A DNA stretch of 64,000 bases from NCBI GenBank assembly GCA_045644325.1, contig JAZRGT010000030.1:5410-69409 (forward strand), read 5' to 3'. This DNA comes from CAG-390 sp045644325. Its GTDB lineage: Bacteria; Bacillota; Clostridia; Oscillospirales; CAG-272. Positions 16,249-24,720 of the stretch are shown here, one piece after another. The notes beneath the pieces are model-generated. The model saw nothing but the letters and a program-made list of their open reading frames with translations, was not told the origin of the DNA and searched no databases. Position numbers and translations under genes: made by a program. Within the stretch, counting starts at the first letter, position 1. Each line of letters starts with the position of its first letter.

Positions 16249-17615
16249 TTTAAAGCCTCCGTTTCTTTTATGTATTTTTTATAGAAGATTATGATAAAGG
16301 GTATCGAGACAAAGAAGGTGCACATATCAGCGATCGACTGCGCCGATTGAACGCCCGCGAGGTCGATGAAGAGGGGAAGCATCCAGATGACGGGCAGGAA
16401 GAAGATTCCCTGACGGCAGGAGGCGAGGAAGGTTGCCTGAAGCTTAAAGCCGAGACCCTGATAGAGCTGGTTGACGAAGGTGCTGAACGCCATAAATGGG
16501 ATGCACGCGCAGAGGAAATAAAGCGTTTTCGTGCCGATGACGGCAACCTCTGCGTCGTCGCAGAAGAACCACATTATCTCCTCGGCGAAAAGGGCAGAGA
16601 AGCCACCGAAGACGAGGCAGATCACCGTGCCTACCTTGATTGCGAAGGTGAAGCATTCCCAGGTGCGCTTTTTGTTGCCCGCGCCGTAGTTGTAGCCCGC
16701 AGCGGGCTGGAAGCCTTGACCGAGACCGACGATGATGTTTCTGACGAGCATATAGACCTTGTTCGCGATAGTCATCGCGGCGCCCGCGGCGTCGCCGCCG
16801 TATTCGATAGCCTGAATGTTGAGCGCGGCGGAGGCTACGCTCGCAAGTCCCTGACGGAATATAGTCGGGATGCCCGTTGTGACGATTGCTCCGTAGTCCT
16901 CAAAGTGTCGGCTGACGCTTTTCATATTGATCTTTACGATCGACTTGCCGAAGAGGAAGAAGCTGAAAAGTATCGAGAAGCTGATGACCTGGCTTGCCAT
17001 CGTTGCAATAGCGGCGCCGCCCGTGCCCATATCGAATCCGTTGATAAGTATCGGATCGAGGATCATATTGAGGATTCCGCCCGTTGTGATGCCTAGCATC
17101 GAAAGGAAGGAAAGTCCCTCGCTTCGCAGCGTGGTGTTCAGAACGAAGGTTGCACAGTTGAGGGGCGCGGCGATTAGAATGAAACGCGCGTAGGGAATTG
17201 CGTGCGGCATCATTGTATCGGTGCATCCGAGGAAGCGGAGGATGGGCTCGAGAAAGAGCAGACCGAGCACCATTATAAGTGAACCGACGGTTATCGATGC
17301 GAAGAACGCGCTTGAAGCGTATTTATCTGCGGCGGCGTTATCCTTGGCGCCGAGCTTTCTGCTGATAAGGCTGCCCGCGCCTACTCCGAGACCAAAGCCG
17401 AGAGCCTGAATTATCGACATTATCGAGAAGACCGCACCGACTGCGGCGGATGCAGATTTGTCTATCTGCGAGACGAAATATGTATCTGCCGTGTTATAAA
17501 TAACGGTGATAAGTGAGCTGACTACCGTTGGGATAGACAGCGAAGCGATCAGCCGAGGTATCGGCGTTTCCATCATTCTTTTGTATTGAGCATCGCTCTG
17601 ATTCAAAGGTATCAT
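16245..17615 (-). CDS. MATE-family multidrug/toxin exporter
   Basis: This 456-residue polytopic protein has two halves of six helices each. The N-terminal half has FVSQIDKSASAAVGAVFSI, LGFGLGVGAGSLISRKLGAKD and LNTTLRSEGLSFLSMLG; the second half has GLGQGFQPAAGYNYGAGNKK and QGLGFKLQATFLAS. These are hallmarks of the MATE fold (NorM/DinF group), which exports cationic compounds against Na+ or H+. It is the first gene of a two-gene unit with the Ste24-like protease. Substrates cannot be deduced. Confidence 0.92.
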   Translation of the reverse strand: MIPLNQSDAQYKRMMETPIPRLIASLSIPTVVSSLITVIYNTADTYFVSQIDKSASAAVGAVFSIMSIIQALGFGLGVGAGSLISRKLGAKDNAAADKYASSAFFASITVGSLIMVLGLLFLEPILRFLGCTDTMMPHAIPYARFILIAAPLNCATFVLNTTLRSEGLSFLSMLGITTGGILNMILDPILINGFDMGTGGAAIATMASQVISFSILFSFFLFGKSIVKINMKSVSRHFEDYGAIVTTGIPTIFRQGLASVASAALNIQAIEYGGDAAGAAMTIANKVYMLVRNIIVGLGQGFQPAAGYNYGAGNKKRTWECFTFAIKVGTVICLVFGGFSALFAEEIMWFFCDDAEVAVIGTKTLYFLCACIPFMAFSTFVNQLYQGLGFKLQATFLASCRQGIFFLPVIWMLPLFIDLAGVQSAQSIADMCTFFVSIPFIIIFYKKYIKETEALK

Positions 17616-17678
17616 CTTCTTTCGGGAAATAATTAACTATATTATATCACAAATTTATAATAATTTCAATGACAAATG

Positions 17679-17714
17679 AAAAAACCATCTCCGAAAAATC
17701 GGAGATGGTTTTTT
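17679..17714 (-). terminator. Terminator of the rnf operon
   Basis: A strong palindrome (AACCATCTCCGA paired with TCGGAGATGGTT) carries a T run on the minus strand, 2 bp past the rnfB stop codon. Confidence 0.9.
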
Positions 17715-17716
17715 GC

Positions 17717-18538
17717 TTATAAGAAGCACTTATCGCAGACGAAGACGTCCTTGTGGATCGCTCCGACGGGGCAAGCGTCGACGCAAGCGCCGCAGCTTGT
17801 GCACTTGGAGTGATCGAGAATGGGAAGATTCTCGTCCATAGTGATCGCGCCGTTCGGGCAGGTACGTGCGCACTTGGTGCATCCGATACAGCCGTTGGTA
17901 CACATCTTACGGGTAAGAGCGCCCTTGTCGTGGTTCGAGCATCCGATAGCGATGATGGTGCCGTCCTCCTGCATCTTGATGGTGCTGTGAGGACAGGTCT
18001 TTGCGCAGAGTCCGCAGCCCGAGCAGAGGCTCGAGATGATCTTTGCTACGCCGTCATGGATGAGGATCGCGTTGTTGGGACAAACCGATGCGCAGTCGCC
18101 GAGACCGATGCAGGCGAAGGTACAAACGTTTTCGCCTTCCCAATGCTCTGCAGCTTCTTTACAAGTTTTGAAGCCGTCGCGGAGGTGCTTTTCGTCCTTC
18201 TTGGTAGCTTCACAGGTGCCGTGGCAGCTGACGTAAGCGAAGAGCTTGACAGCCTTGCCCGCCTCAACGCCGAGGACGTTTGCGATCTCCTGCGAGGTGG
18301 TGTCGCCGCCGGGAACGCAGAGGTTGGTTTCGGTGATCTTGCCCTCGGAGAGAGCTCGTGCGTAGCCGTCGCATCCGCTGAAGCCGCAAGCGCCGCAGTT
18401 AGCACCGGGGAGCGCATCACGGATAGCGAGGAATTTTTCGTCCTCCTTGACACCGAAGAGGATATTGGAAACGGTAAGTATGATAGCGCAAACTACCGCG
18501 ACCGCAAGACAGATAAGTACGGGAATAATAATTGCCAT
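17717..18538 (-). CDS. rnfB: Rnf complex subunit RnfB (multi-cluster ferredoxin)
   Basis: This 273-residue subunit receives electrons from reduced ferredoxin in the Rnf ferredoxin:NAD+ oxidoreductase, an ion-translocating membrane complex. An N-terminal membrane helix (1-30) precedes the 4Fe-4S domain with GANCGACGFSGC (46-56) and a fourth Cys in TNLCVPGG. Four further cysteine clusters follow (CIGLGDCASVC, CSGCGLCAKTC, CIGCTKCARTC and CTSCGACVDAC), enough for several [4Fe-4S] clusters. It is the last gene of the operon, 14 bp after rnfA, as in the usual rnfCDGEAB order. Confidence 0.95.
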   Translation of the reverse strand: MAIIIPVLICLAVAVVCAIILTVSNILFGVKEDEKFLAIRDALPGANCGACGFSGCDGYARALSEGKITETNLCVPGGDTTSQEIANVLGVEAGKAVKLFAYVSCHGTCEATKKDEKHLRDGFKTCKEAAEHWEGENVCTFACIGLGDCASVCPNNAILIHDGVAKIISSLCSGCGLCAKTCPHSTIKMQEDGTIIAIGCSNHDKGALTRKMCTNGCIGCTKCARTCPNGAITMDENLPILDHSKCTSCGACVDACPVGAIHKDVFVCDKCFL

Positions 18539-18552
18539 TTTTGTCTGCCTCC

Positions 18553-19146
18553 TTATGCGAGAAGATTTTCAACGATTCCCGCAAAGCCGTAGAACGCCAT
18601 AGCGACGATGGATGCGGCAATAAGGGTCACGGGAAGTCCGCGGAAGCACTTGGGTGCATTCGAATCGTCGAGCTTGGAGCGAACGCCCGCGAAGAGGAGC
18701 ATTGCAAGCAGGAAGCCGAGACCAACGCCGAGAGAGGAGATCATCGACTCAAGGAAGTTGTAGCCCGCGGTGATGTTGTTGATGGTAACGCCGAGAACTG
18801 CGCAGTTTGTGGTGATCAGGGGGAGATAGATACCGAGCGATGCGTGAAGCGAGGGGATGAATCTCTTGAGGATGATCTCAACGAACTGAACGAGTGTAGC
18901 GATAACGAGGATGAATACGATGGTCTGGAAGTATTCGATCTTGAGGGGAACGAGAACGAAATTGTAGATCGGCCAGGTTGCCGCGGTAGCGAAGAGCATA
19001 ACGAAGATAACCGCCATACCCATACCGCTTGCCTGATTTACCTTCTTGGATACACCAAGGAAGGGGCAGATGCCGAGGAACTGATTGAGGACGTAGTTAT
19101 TGATAAGAACGCCGCCCATAAGAATAAGGATAAGACTCTTAAGCAT
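18553..19146 (-). CDS. rnfA: Rnf complex membrane subunit RnfA
   Basis: This 197-residue membrane protein has six predicted helices. Characteristic blocks are NNYVLNQFLGICPFLGVSKK near the N-terminus and YLPLITTNCAVLGVTINN in the second half, matching RnfA/NqrE. The Cys residues in the two inverted halves (GICPF and TTNCA) are those proposed to hold an intramembrane iron-sulfur centre in this family. The gene overlaps rnfE by 8 bp. It acts with RnfD and RnfE as the ion-conducting part. Confidence 0.95.
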   Translation of the reverse strand: MLKSLILILMGGVLINNYVLNQFLGICPFLGVSKKVNQASGMGMAVIFVMLFATAATWPIYNFVLVPLKIEYFQTIVFILVIATLVQFVEIILKRFIPSLHASLGIYLPLITTNCAVLGVTINNITAGYNFLESMISSLGVGLGFLLAMLLFAGVRSKLDDSNAPKCFRGLPVTLIAASIVAMAFYGFAGIVENLLA

Positions 19147-19843
19147 TTTCTACTTCCTCCTTCTTTTCATTGTTCATACAGGACTTGCTTGTGCAAACCG
19201 AAGCAGAGGGACATCCCTCGCAAGAGAAGGACTTCTTCTTGACGCCGCCCTTCTTTTCGGTGAGCTTGTTCATAATGGCGATGAGGATACCGTAAACGAG
19301 GAAGCCGCCGGGAGCCGCCGCGAGAACGGGGATCTTGAACATCTGCATAAATCCGAGTTCGAAGCCCATAAAGGTTCCCGCACCGAACACCTCACGGATG
19401 AACGCCATAAGGAAGAGTGCGAGGATGAATCCGAGACCCATTCCGAGACCGTCGAAAGCACTGTCGAGAACGGTATTCTTTCTTGCGAACATTTCCGCTC
19501 TGCCGAGGATTACGCAGTTAACAACGATAAGCGCGAGATAAACGCCGAGCATTTCGTAGATCGAGGGAAGAAATGCCTGAAGAAGCATCTGTACCGCAGT
19601 TACGAATGCCGCGATGATAACGATGTAGCAGGGAACGCGGACGGTGTCGGGGATCACCTTACGAAGTGCCGAGATAACGACGTTCGAGCAGATAAGAACG
19701 ACGGTTGCCGCAAGACCCATCGAGAGCGCGGAAGTGATGTTGCCGGTTACCGCAAGGGTGGGGCAAGTGCCGAGAATGAGAATGAGAACGGGGTTCTCTG
19801 CGATAATACCGCGAAGGAGAATAGATAATTTATTATTTTTCAT
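19139..19843 (-). CDS. rnfE: Rnf complex membrane subunit RnfE
   Basis: This 234-residue membrane protein is homologous to RnfA, with GIIAENPVLILILGTCPTLA and YLALIVVNCVILGRAEMFA as the two inverted cysteine-containing segments. The C-terminal ~30 residues form a soluble, cysteine-rich tail (CEGCPSASVCTSKSC), an addition to the RnfE core that might bind metal. The start at 19843 shares its first base with the rnfG stop. Confidence 0.95.
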   Translation of the reverse strand: MKNNKLSILLRGIIAENPVLILILGTCPTLAVTGNITSALSMGLAATVVLICSNVVISALRKVIPDTVRVPCYIVIIAAFVTAVQMLLQAFLPSIYEMLGVYLALIVVNCVILGRAEMFARKNTVLDSAFDGLGMGLGFILALFLMAFIREVFGAGTFMGFELGFMQMFKIPVLAAAPGGFLVYGILIAIMNKLTEKKGGVKKKSFSCEGCPSASVCTSKSCMNNEKKEEVENA

Positions 19844-21057
19844 TACTGTGCTCCTCCTTTGATAGCGTTGAATGCCGCGAAAGCGTCCTCGGTGGACTGC
19901 TTCATAGCGTTGGATGTCATAGTTGCTGTTGCGATAACTGCCGCATCACCGGTCCAGTTATCGTAGGTGAGTCCTTCGAATCCTGCCTTGTAGGATGCGA
20001 TGTCCATACCGCCGAATGCCGCGAAATACTCTTCGTCGAAGATGTACTGCTTAGCTTCGATCTTTGCGATTGCGCCGTTTGCATCGAGGATAACGTAAAC
20101 GTCCATCTGATGGAAGCCCATGCTTCTGGAGTAGAATGCATAGTAATCAGCGCCGTTTGACTTGAAGGTGGATGCGGAAACGAGAGTACCGAAAGTGGGA
20201 ACCTCGATGGATGCGATATCCGAAGCATCTGCGAAGTTCTTGGTGATCTTAGCGGAGAGATCGTCGGAGTAAGACTTCTGGTTTGCCGCCGCGTGAGCCT
20301 TTGCCTCTTCTGCGAGAGTTGTCTGTGCTTCGGTTACGTTGTTGCCTTCGCCGTCATAAACGATGTATCCGCCGGTTGCGTTAACGAGGGTGAGGAATGC
20401 GTTCTCTCCGTCGGAGGAGATGTATGCAAAGCCTGCGTCGTTCGCTGCCTTAAGGATCTTCTTGAAGCTGCCGGTTGCGTCGATTGCCGCGGGATTTACA
20501 AAGCCGTGTGCGAGTTCCGCGATCTTCGCCTCAAGTGCGATAGCTGGATCAAGCTTACCGCCCGATGCGAGGGTGAAGCCCTGAAGCGCGTTGCTGATAG
20601 CGTCGCGGTAGCCGTTACTGGTCATAGTCGCGCCCGCGATAAGATTGGGAGCGAAGTCAGCGAGAGACTGACCGTTGTAGCTGTTGTCGATCTGAGGCTC
20701 CTTGCCGAATGTGTCCTGAGTTTCAAGGCACTTCGAGCCGGTGATCTTACCCTCGGAGCTTACGCCGACCATGATGACCATACCCGACTTGTAGCCGGTG
20801 GACACTACGCGGAAGACGTAACCCTTGCCGGAGGTTTCCTTGTAAGCGTTTGTGATTGCCTCGGGAAGTCCGAGAGTGGAGATATCAATTTCCTCAAAGT
20901 TAGTGCCGTCGGGCATAACCTCGAGGAGTGCGCCGTTTGCCGCTGCGGCTCTCTGCGCCTCGATGATGGGACCGGTTACCATATTGATTCCCGAGAGGAT
21001 GAGGGCGACTGCCATACAGATGCAGGAGAGGACGATGGTGGGTTTAATGTTATTCAT
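19843..21057 (-). CDS. rnfG: RnfG with two FMN-binding domains
   Basis: RnfG normally has ~190-220 residues with one covalently bound FMN; this one has 404. An N-terminal helix (7-29) anchors it outside the membrane. The first FMN-binding domain (about 75-165) ends in LIAGATMTSNGYRDAI, with Thr144 as the likely flavin site. After an Ala-rich linker a second domain (about 285-395) ends in VIATATMTSNAMKQS, with Thr379 in the same position, though the motif has TAT in place of GAT. The two halves look like an ancient duplication. It lies directly between rnfD and rnfE with touching ends. Confidence 0.88.
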   Translation of the reverse strand: MNNIKPTIVLSCICMAVALILSGINMVTGPIIEAQRAAAANGALLEVMPDGTNFEEIDISTLGLPEAITNAYKETSGKGYVFRVVSTGYKSGMVIMVGVSSEGKITGSKCLETQDTFGKEPQIDNSYNGQSLADFAPNLIAGATMTSNGYRDAISNALQGFTLASGGKLDPAIALEAKIAELAHGFVNPAAIDATGSFKKILKAANDAGFAYISSDGENAFLTLVNATGGYIVYDGEGNNVTEAQTTLAEEAKAHAAANQKSYSDDLSAKITKNFADASDIASIEVPTFGTLVSASTFKSNGADYYAFYSRSMGFHQMDVYVILDANGAIAKIEAKQYIFDEEYFAAFGGMDIASYKAGFEGLTYDNWTGDAAVIATATMTSNAMKQSTEDAFAAFNAIKGGAQ

Positions 21058-21920
21058 TATTCAGCTACCTCCTCATTCTTCTTTGCACCGATCAGATCGA
21101 TGTAGGGGCAGAGGATGTTCATCAGAAGGATCGCGAAGGGAACTGCTTCTGCTGCCGTGCCGTATAGGCTGATAAGGACGGTGATAAGAGCGCAGCAAAG
21201 TGCGAAAACGATCTTGCCGTACCACTTCTTGGGAGAAGTAACGGGATCGGTTGCCATAAATACTGCACCGATAACGATAGTTCCGCCGAGAGTAAGCGCG
21301 AGTGCACCCGAAATGTCAGCGCCGAATGCAAGTGAAAGAAGGAATGCTCCGCCGAGATAAACGACGGGAGTCTCCCAGCTTATTACCTTACGGATGATAA
21401 GGTAGATTCCGCCGACGAGCAGAGCGGCAACGCAAGCATCGCCGAGAGAGCCCGTGCGGTTGCAAAGCAACATATCAAGCGTCGAGGGAGCATTTTCACC
21501 TGCTATCGGGGAGATACCGGTGAATGCGATGAGCAGCATTACCTTTGCGGCAACAGCGGGGTTGACGAAGTTCTTGCCGAGTCCGCCGAAGGCGCACTTG
21601 ACGATAACGATCGCAAACACACTGCCCACAAGACAATGCCAGATTGTTACGTTTGTCGAAAGGTTGAGCGCGAGCAGAAGTCCGGTGACAACTGCAGTCA
21701 GATCGCCGACGGTCTGTTCCTTCTTTGCGAGAATGTTGAAAACAAACTCGGAGAGAAGAGAAGTGCCGACACACACCGCAATGATAACGGCAGCCTTGAG
21801 TCCGAAGAAGACGATAGCCGCGACCGTTGCGGGAGCAAGAGCGATCAGAAGATCGAGCATTACGCTTTTTGTTTTGCGGGGCGCAATGCAGGAAGAATTT
21901 GAAGAGTTCAAATTTTCCAT
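21057..21920 (-). CDS. rnfD: Rnf complex membrane subunit RnfD
   Basis: This 287-residue membrane protein has the conserved RnfD/NqrB segments GGLGKNFVNPAVAAKVMLL and FMATDPVTSPKKWYGKI. The region expected to hold the covalent FMN threonine reads NAPSTLDMLL; I cannot confirm the attachment residue by eye. It is the first gene of the operon: a consensus promoter lies ~100 bp upstream and no rnfC precedes it. The start has AAGGAG upstream. Confidence 0.93.
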   Translation of the reverse strand: MENLNSSNSSCIAPRKTKSVMLDLLIALAPATVAAIVFFGLKAAVIIAVCVGTSLLSEFVFNILAKKEQTVGDLTAVVTGLLLALNLSTNVTIWHCLVGSVFAIVIVKCAFGGLGKNFVNPAVAAKVMLLIAFTGISPIAGENAPSTLDMLLCNRTGSLGDACVAALLVGGIYLIIRKVISWETPVVYLGGAFLLSLAFGADISGALALTLGGTIVIGAVFMATDPVTSPKKWYGKIVFALCCALITVLISLYGTAAEAVPFAILLMNILCPYIDLIGAKKNEEVAE

Positions 21921-22020
21921 TGTTTTTTACTCCTTGTCTATGTAATAAAAGTTTTTCATGATGACGGGAGGAAATATATTATATATCTAAATTAAATATA
22001 GTTCCGAAAAACCCCATTAT

Positions 22021-22049
22021 ATTATAGCACAAAAACATTTCTCTGTCAA
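22021..22049 (-). promoter_or_regulatory. Consensus promoter of the rnf operon
   Basis: On the minus strand, a perfect TTGACA (22049-22044) and TATAAT (22026-22021) have a 17-bp spacer. It lies between the solute-binding protein's terminator and rnfD, showing that the operon begins with rnfD. Confidence 0.88.
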
Positions 22050-22113
22050 GCCAAAAATTGCACTGAATGACTCTGAAATAAAATTGCCAACCGACGTTTG
22101 CGAGATGTAAATC

Positions 22114-22146
22114 AAAAGCTCCCGAAGCGCTGTCGGCTTCGGGAGC
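22114..22146 (-). terminator. Terminator of the solute-binding protein gene
   Basis: A 10-bp GC-rich stem (22118-22127 with 22137-22146) is followed by T residues on the minus strand. Confidence 0.85.
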
Positions 22147-22152
22147 GGAAAT

Positions 22153-23628
22153 TCAGTTCTTGAATGCGTCGGATTCGATAAGGGATTTGAGCTGTCTTTC
22201 AAATACAGCCTCAAAGGAGCCCGCGGTGGTCTGCCAGCCCTCGGTAGAGGTGCCTGCGAGAGCCTTTCTGATGGTACGGTAGGTCTCGTAATCGAAGATG
22301 TGGGTGAAGGTACGTCCGACCTCAAAGGATACGCCGTCGCGGATATGGTCGATCATTCTCTGCGAGGTGGAGTCGGTGGTGTATCTGATCTTCATTGCTA
22401 CCTCATAGAGATTGGGAGTTACCTTGCGGTAGCTTTCGGATGCGAGAGCCTCGAGGGTGTATGCCGCAATCTCGGGGATATCGGTCGCGCGGGAGATAGC
22501 GTAAAGAGAATACTTATAGTTGAGCGTGGTGGAGTATTTCTCCTGCGCGGCGTCGTATTTCGGAATGGGAGCAATTCCGAAGTCGATTCCGCTGCCGGGG
22601 AGGTAGTTCATAGCGTAGTCGAGGGAGTAGATAATAAAGAGGGAATCGCCGTCGGTGAAGGTGCTTTCGTCCTTCTTGGAGTCGTTGAGCACCGAGCCGG
22701 TCTGACAGAATGCCGCCATCTTTTCAATGAGTGTCTGCGCCTTGTCTCCCTTCCAGCTGTCGGAGAGCGCGGCTTTATCCTCGTCGTTCTTGTCTACAAA
22801 GCGGAGATCCGAGCCGTAGAAAAGTGCCTCAACGGTAATAGCGTCGTGAACGAAGCCGTATGTAATACCGCCGCCGACGGATTCCTCGCCCTTGATAGCC
22901 GAGCCGAGCTCGATGAACTTATCAACAGTCCAATCACCCGAATCAACGAGCGCGTAAGGATCTGCGAGAGAGTTGTTGGTCACGATCTCTTTGTTGAAGA
23001 AGGTGCCGTACATACGGAGCAGGTAGTTTGTCGAGATATCACCGGTTGCGAAGTAGAGCTTACCGTTGATGGTTGCCATATCGGTAAGGTCGGCGCCCCA
23101 CCAAGGCATATCGAGGGAGAGCTTGCCCGAATATTCCATCAAATCGAGGATGTAGCCGTAGGTTGCCGCCATTGCGATGGTGGTCGAATAGGCAGAAATG
23201 ATGTCATAGATGCAGTCACCCGAAAGGTCTGCGGCGATGATGTTGTTGAATTCGGCGCGCTGACCGTAGTCACCCTTTTCGCCGATCCAATTGAAGGTGA
23301 TGCCGAGACGGTCCTCGACCGCGAGATTTCTGTAATAGATGGATGCGTTTACACTGTCGCCGTCATCCTCAGCGACGTATTCGACATTCTTGGCGTTGCT
23401 CCAATAAAGGACGTCAACGGTCTCGCCGCCGTAGTTGAGCTCGGGTATCTTGTCCTTGAGATAGCCGTTTTCGTCGAGGGGATTTTCAGTCTCGGGGACG
23501 GGCTCGGTCGTTGCGGCAGCCGAGGGATTGGCTGTGGTCGTGTCGCCTGTATCTCCGCTTTCCGCACAGGCAACTGCCGCGGGGAGAAGCATCATAAGAG
23601 CCAGAATGAGCGATAAGATCTTTTTCAT
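22153..23628 (-). CDS. ABC-type extracellular solute-binding lipoprotein
   Basis: This 491-residue lipoprotein has a signal peptide and Cys21 (AAVAC), then a Thr/Glu-rich spacer. The mature part resembles family 1 sugar-binding proteins of ABC importers: LGITFNWIGEKG, IYDIISAYSTTIAMAA, MPWWGADLTDMATINGKLYF, and a C-terminal domain with FGIAPIPKYDAAQ. No permease or ATPase gene is adjacent, so it must work with a transporter encoded elsewhere, or as an orphan receptor. It is divergent from an AraC-type regulator gene, with direct repeats between them, which suggests regulation by that protein. The ligand is probably a carbohydrate (inference). Confidence 0.85.
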   Translation of the reverse strand: MKKILSLILALMMLLPAAVACAESGDTGDTTTANPSAAATTEPVPETENPLDENGYLKDKIPELNYGGETVDVLYWSNAKNVEYVAEDDGDSVNASIYYRNLAVEDRLGITFNWIGEKGDYGQRAEFNNIIAADLSGDCIYDIISAYSTTIAMAATYGYILDLMEYSGKLSLDMPWWGADLTDMATINGKLYFATGDISTNYLLRMYGTFFNKEIVTNNSLADPYALVDSGDWTVDKFIELGSAIKGEESVGGGITYGFVHDAITVEALFYGSDLRFVDKNDEDKAALSDSWKGDKAQTLIEKMAAFCQTGSVLNDSKKDESTFTDGDSLFIIYSLDYAMNYLPGSGIDFGIAPIPKYDAAQEKYSTTLNYKYSLYAISRATDIPEIAAYTLEALASESYRKVTPNLYEVAMKIRYTTDSTSQRMIDHIRDGVSFEVGRTFTHIFDYETYRTIRKALAGTSTEGWQTTAGSFEAVFERQLKSLIESDAFKN

Positions 23629-23720
23629 AATTTTTCCTCCGTGGGGGTTATAATTTTACATCATAAATATACCATATTTTTTCGCTCGCGTAAATGGTAA
23701 TACCGCCACAATTTTATGCC

Positions 23721-23760
23721 AAAAATGCCGAAAATACTTCAAAAATGCAAAAATGTACTT
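23721..23760. promoter_or_regulatory. Two adjacent ~20-bp direct repeats, candidate AraC-type operator
   Basis: AAAAATGCCGAAAATACTTC (23721-23740) is followed at once by AAAAATGCAAAAATGTACTT (23741-23760), nearly the same with a one-base shift. The pair ends at the -35 box of the AraC gene and faces the solute-binding protein gene. Two direct half-sites about two helical turns apart are typical of AraC-family binding sites. Confidence 0.5.
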
Positions 23761-23787
23761 GAAAAATTATGTATTTTATTATATAAT
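23759..23787 (+). promoter_or_regulatory. Promoter of the AraC regulator operon
   Basis: TTGAAA (23759-23764) and TATAAT (23782-23787) have a 17-bp spacer, overlapping the end of the direct repeats. Confidence 0.7.
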
Positions 23788-23816
23788 AAACGTATCAATG
23801 CGAAGGGATGGCGGAT

Positions 23817-24716
23817 ATGTCGGATTTCAAATACAGACAGCGAGTTCCGGGGGGAAAATGGCGGTCCTACGACTCTCCCGACGGCTTTTTGAAAGATGCG
23901 GAATATTATTCCGAAATAATCAAGAACTTCAAAGAGCACCCCGCCGTTGCGGTCTATCATATCGGCTTTTGCCGCCACAGCGCGGACGACAGATATTTCA
24001 ACCACGTCACGCAGAGATATAAGCTCGTTTACGTTCTCGAGGGAAGCGGTTGGTTTAACGGTCTGCCCGTGCGTGTCGGTCAGGGCTTTCTGATGTGGCA
24101 GAATCACGTCAACAGTATGTCTGCAGACATCCGTGCGCCCTGGAAGTTCATATACGTTTCCTTTTCGGGAAGCCTTGTCGAGGAGCTTTTGCTCCGCGCG
24201 GGCTTTACCCCCGAGGACACGATATTCGACGTTGAGGACATAGAGTCCGTCAAAGCGATCTGCGAGGACGTTGTTTACAGTACCCACCCCGAGCGCGTGA
24301 CGGAAATGCATCTGCTCTCGGTGCTTTTCGATTTGCTTTCACGCAATAAGGGCGCGGTCAGCGAAAAGGCAAACCGACCGTCGGCTTCGGATATGAGCGA
24401 GCACGTTTACCGCGCGGTCAAATATATGAGCAAACATTACCGCTCGCAGATCGGAATCTCAGACGTCGCCGCGGCGGCGCATATTTCGGAAAAATACCTG
24501 CGCGAGCTTTTCAAAAAGGAAACGGGAAAGTCGCTTCAAAGCTATTTGACCGACCTTCGCCTTGCGGCGGCAAAAACTCTGCTTTCAAATTCAAAATACA
24601 ATATCGGTGAGGTTGCCAATCTTTCGGGCTTTGCAGAATACAGAAATTTCGTCCGTATTTTCAAAGAAAGATACGGCATCACGCCAACCGAATACCGAAC
24701 GTCAAAATTGAGGTGA
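23817..24716 (+). CDS. AraC-family transcriptional regulator
   Basis: The protein has 299 residues from the ATG at 23817, which has GAAGGGA at the right distance; an ATG at 23808 is too close to that site. The N-terminal half is a cupin-like ligand domain (YKLVYVLEGSGWFNG, VGQGFLMWQNHVNS). The C-terminal ~100 residues hold two helix-turn-helix motifs, IGISDVAAAAHISEKYLREL and YNIGEVANLSGFAEYRNFVR, ending in GITPTEYR. Such proteins bind direct repeats and usually activate sugar-use genes. Targets are likely the divergent solute-binding gene and its own operon, which continues into the MBL lipoprotein 4 bp away. Confidence 0.93.
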   Translation: MSDFKYRQRVPGGKWRSYDSPDGFLKDAEYYSEIIKNFKEHPAVAVYHIGFCRHSADDRYFNHVTQRYKLVYVLEGSGWFNGLPVRVGQGFLMWQNHVNSMSADIRAPWKFIYVSFSGSLVEELLLRAGFTPEDTIFDVEDIESVKAICEDVVYSTHPERVTEMHLLSVLFDLLSRNKGAVSEKANRPSASDMSEHVYRAVKYMSKHYRSQIGISDVAAAAHISEKYLRELFKKETGKSLQSYLTDLRLAAAKTLLSNSKYNIGEVANLSGFAEYRNFVRIFKERYGITPTEYRTSKLR

Positions 24717-24720
24717 TATC

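Noticed and set aside
22300..23616. A 438-codon plus-strand frame opposite the solute-binding protein
   Set aside because: Shadow of the lipoprotein gene caused by regular codon use; no start signals.
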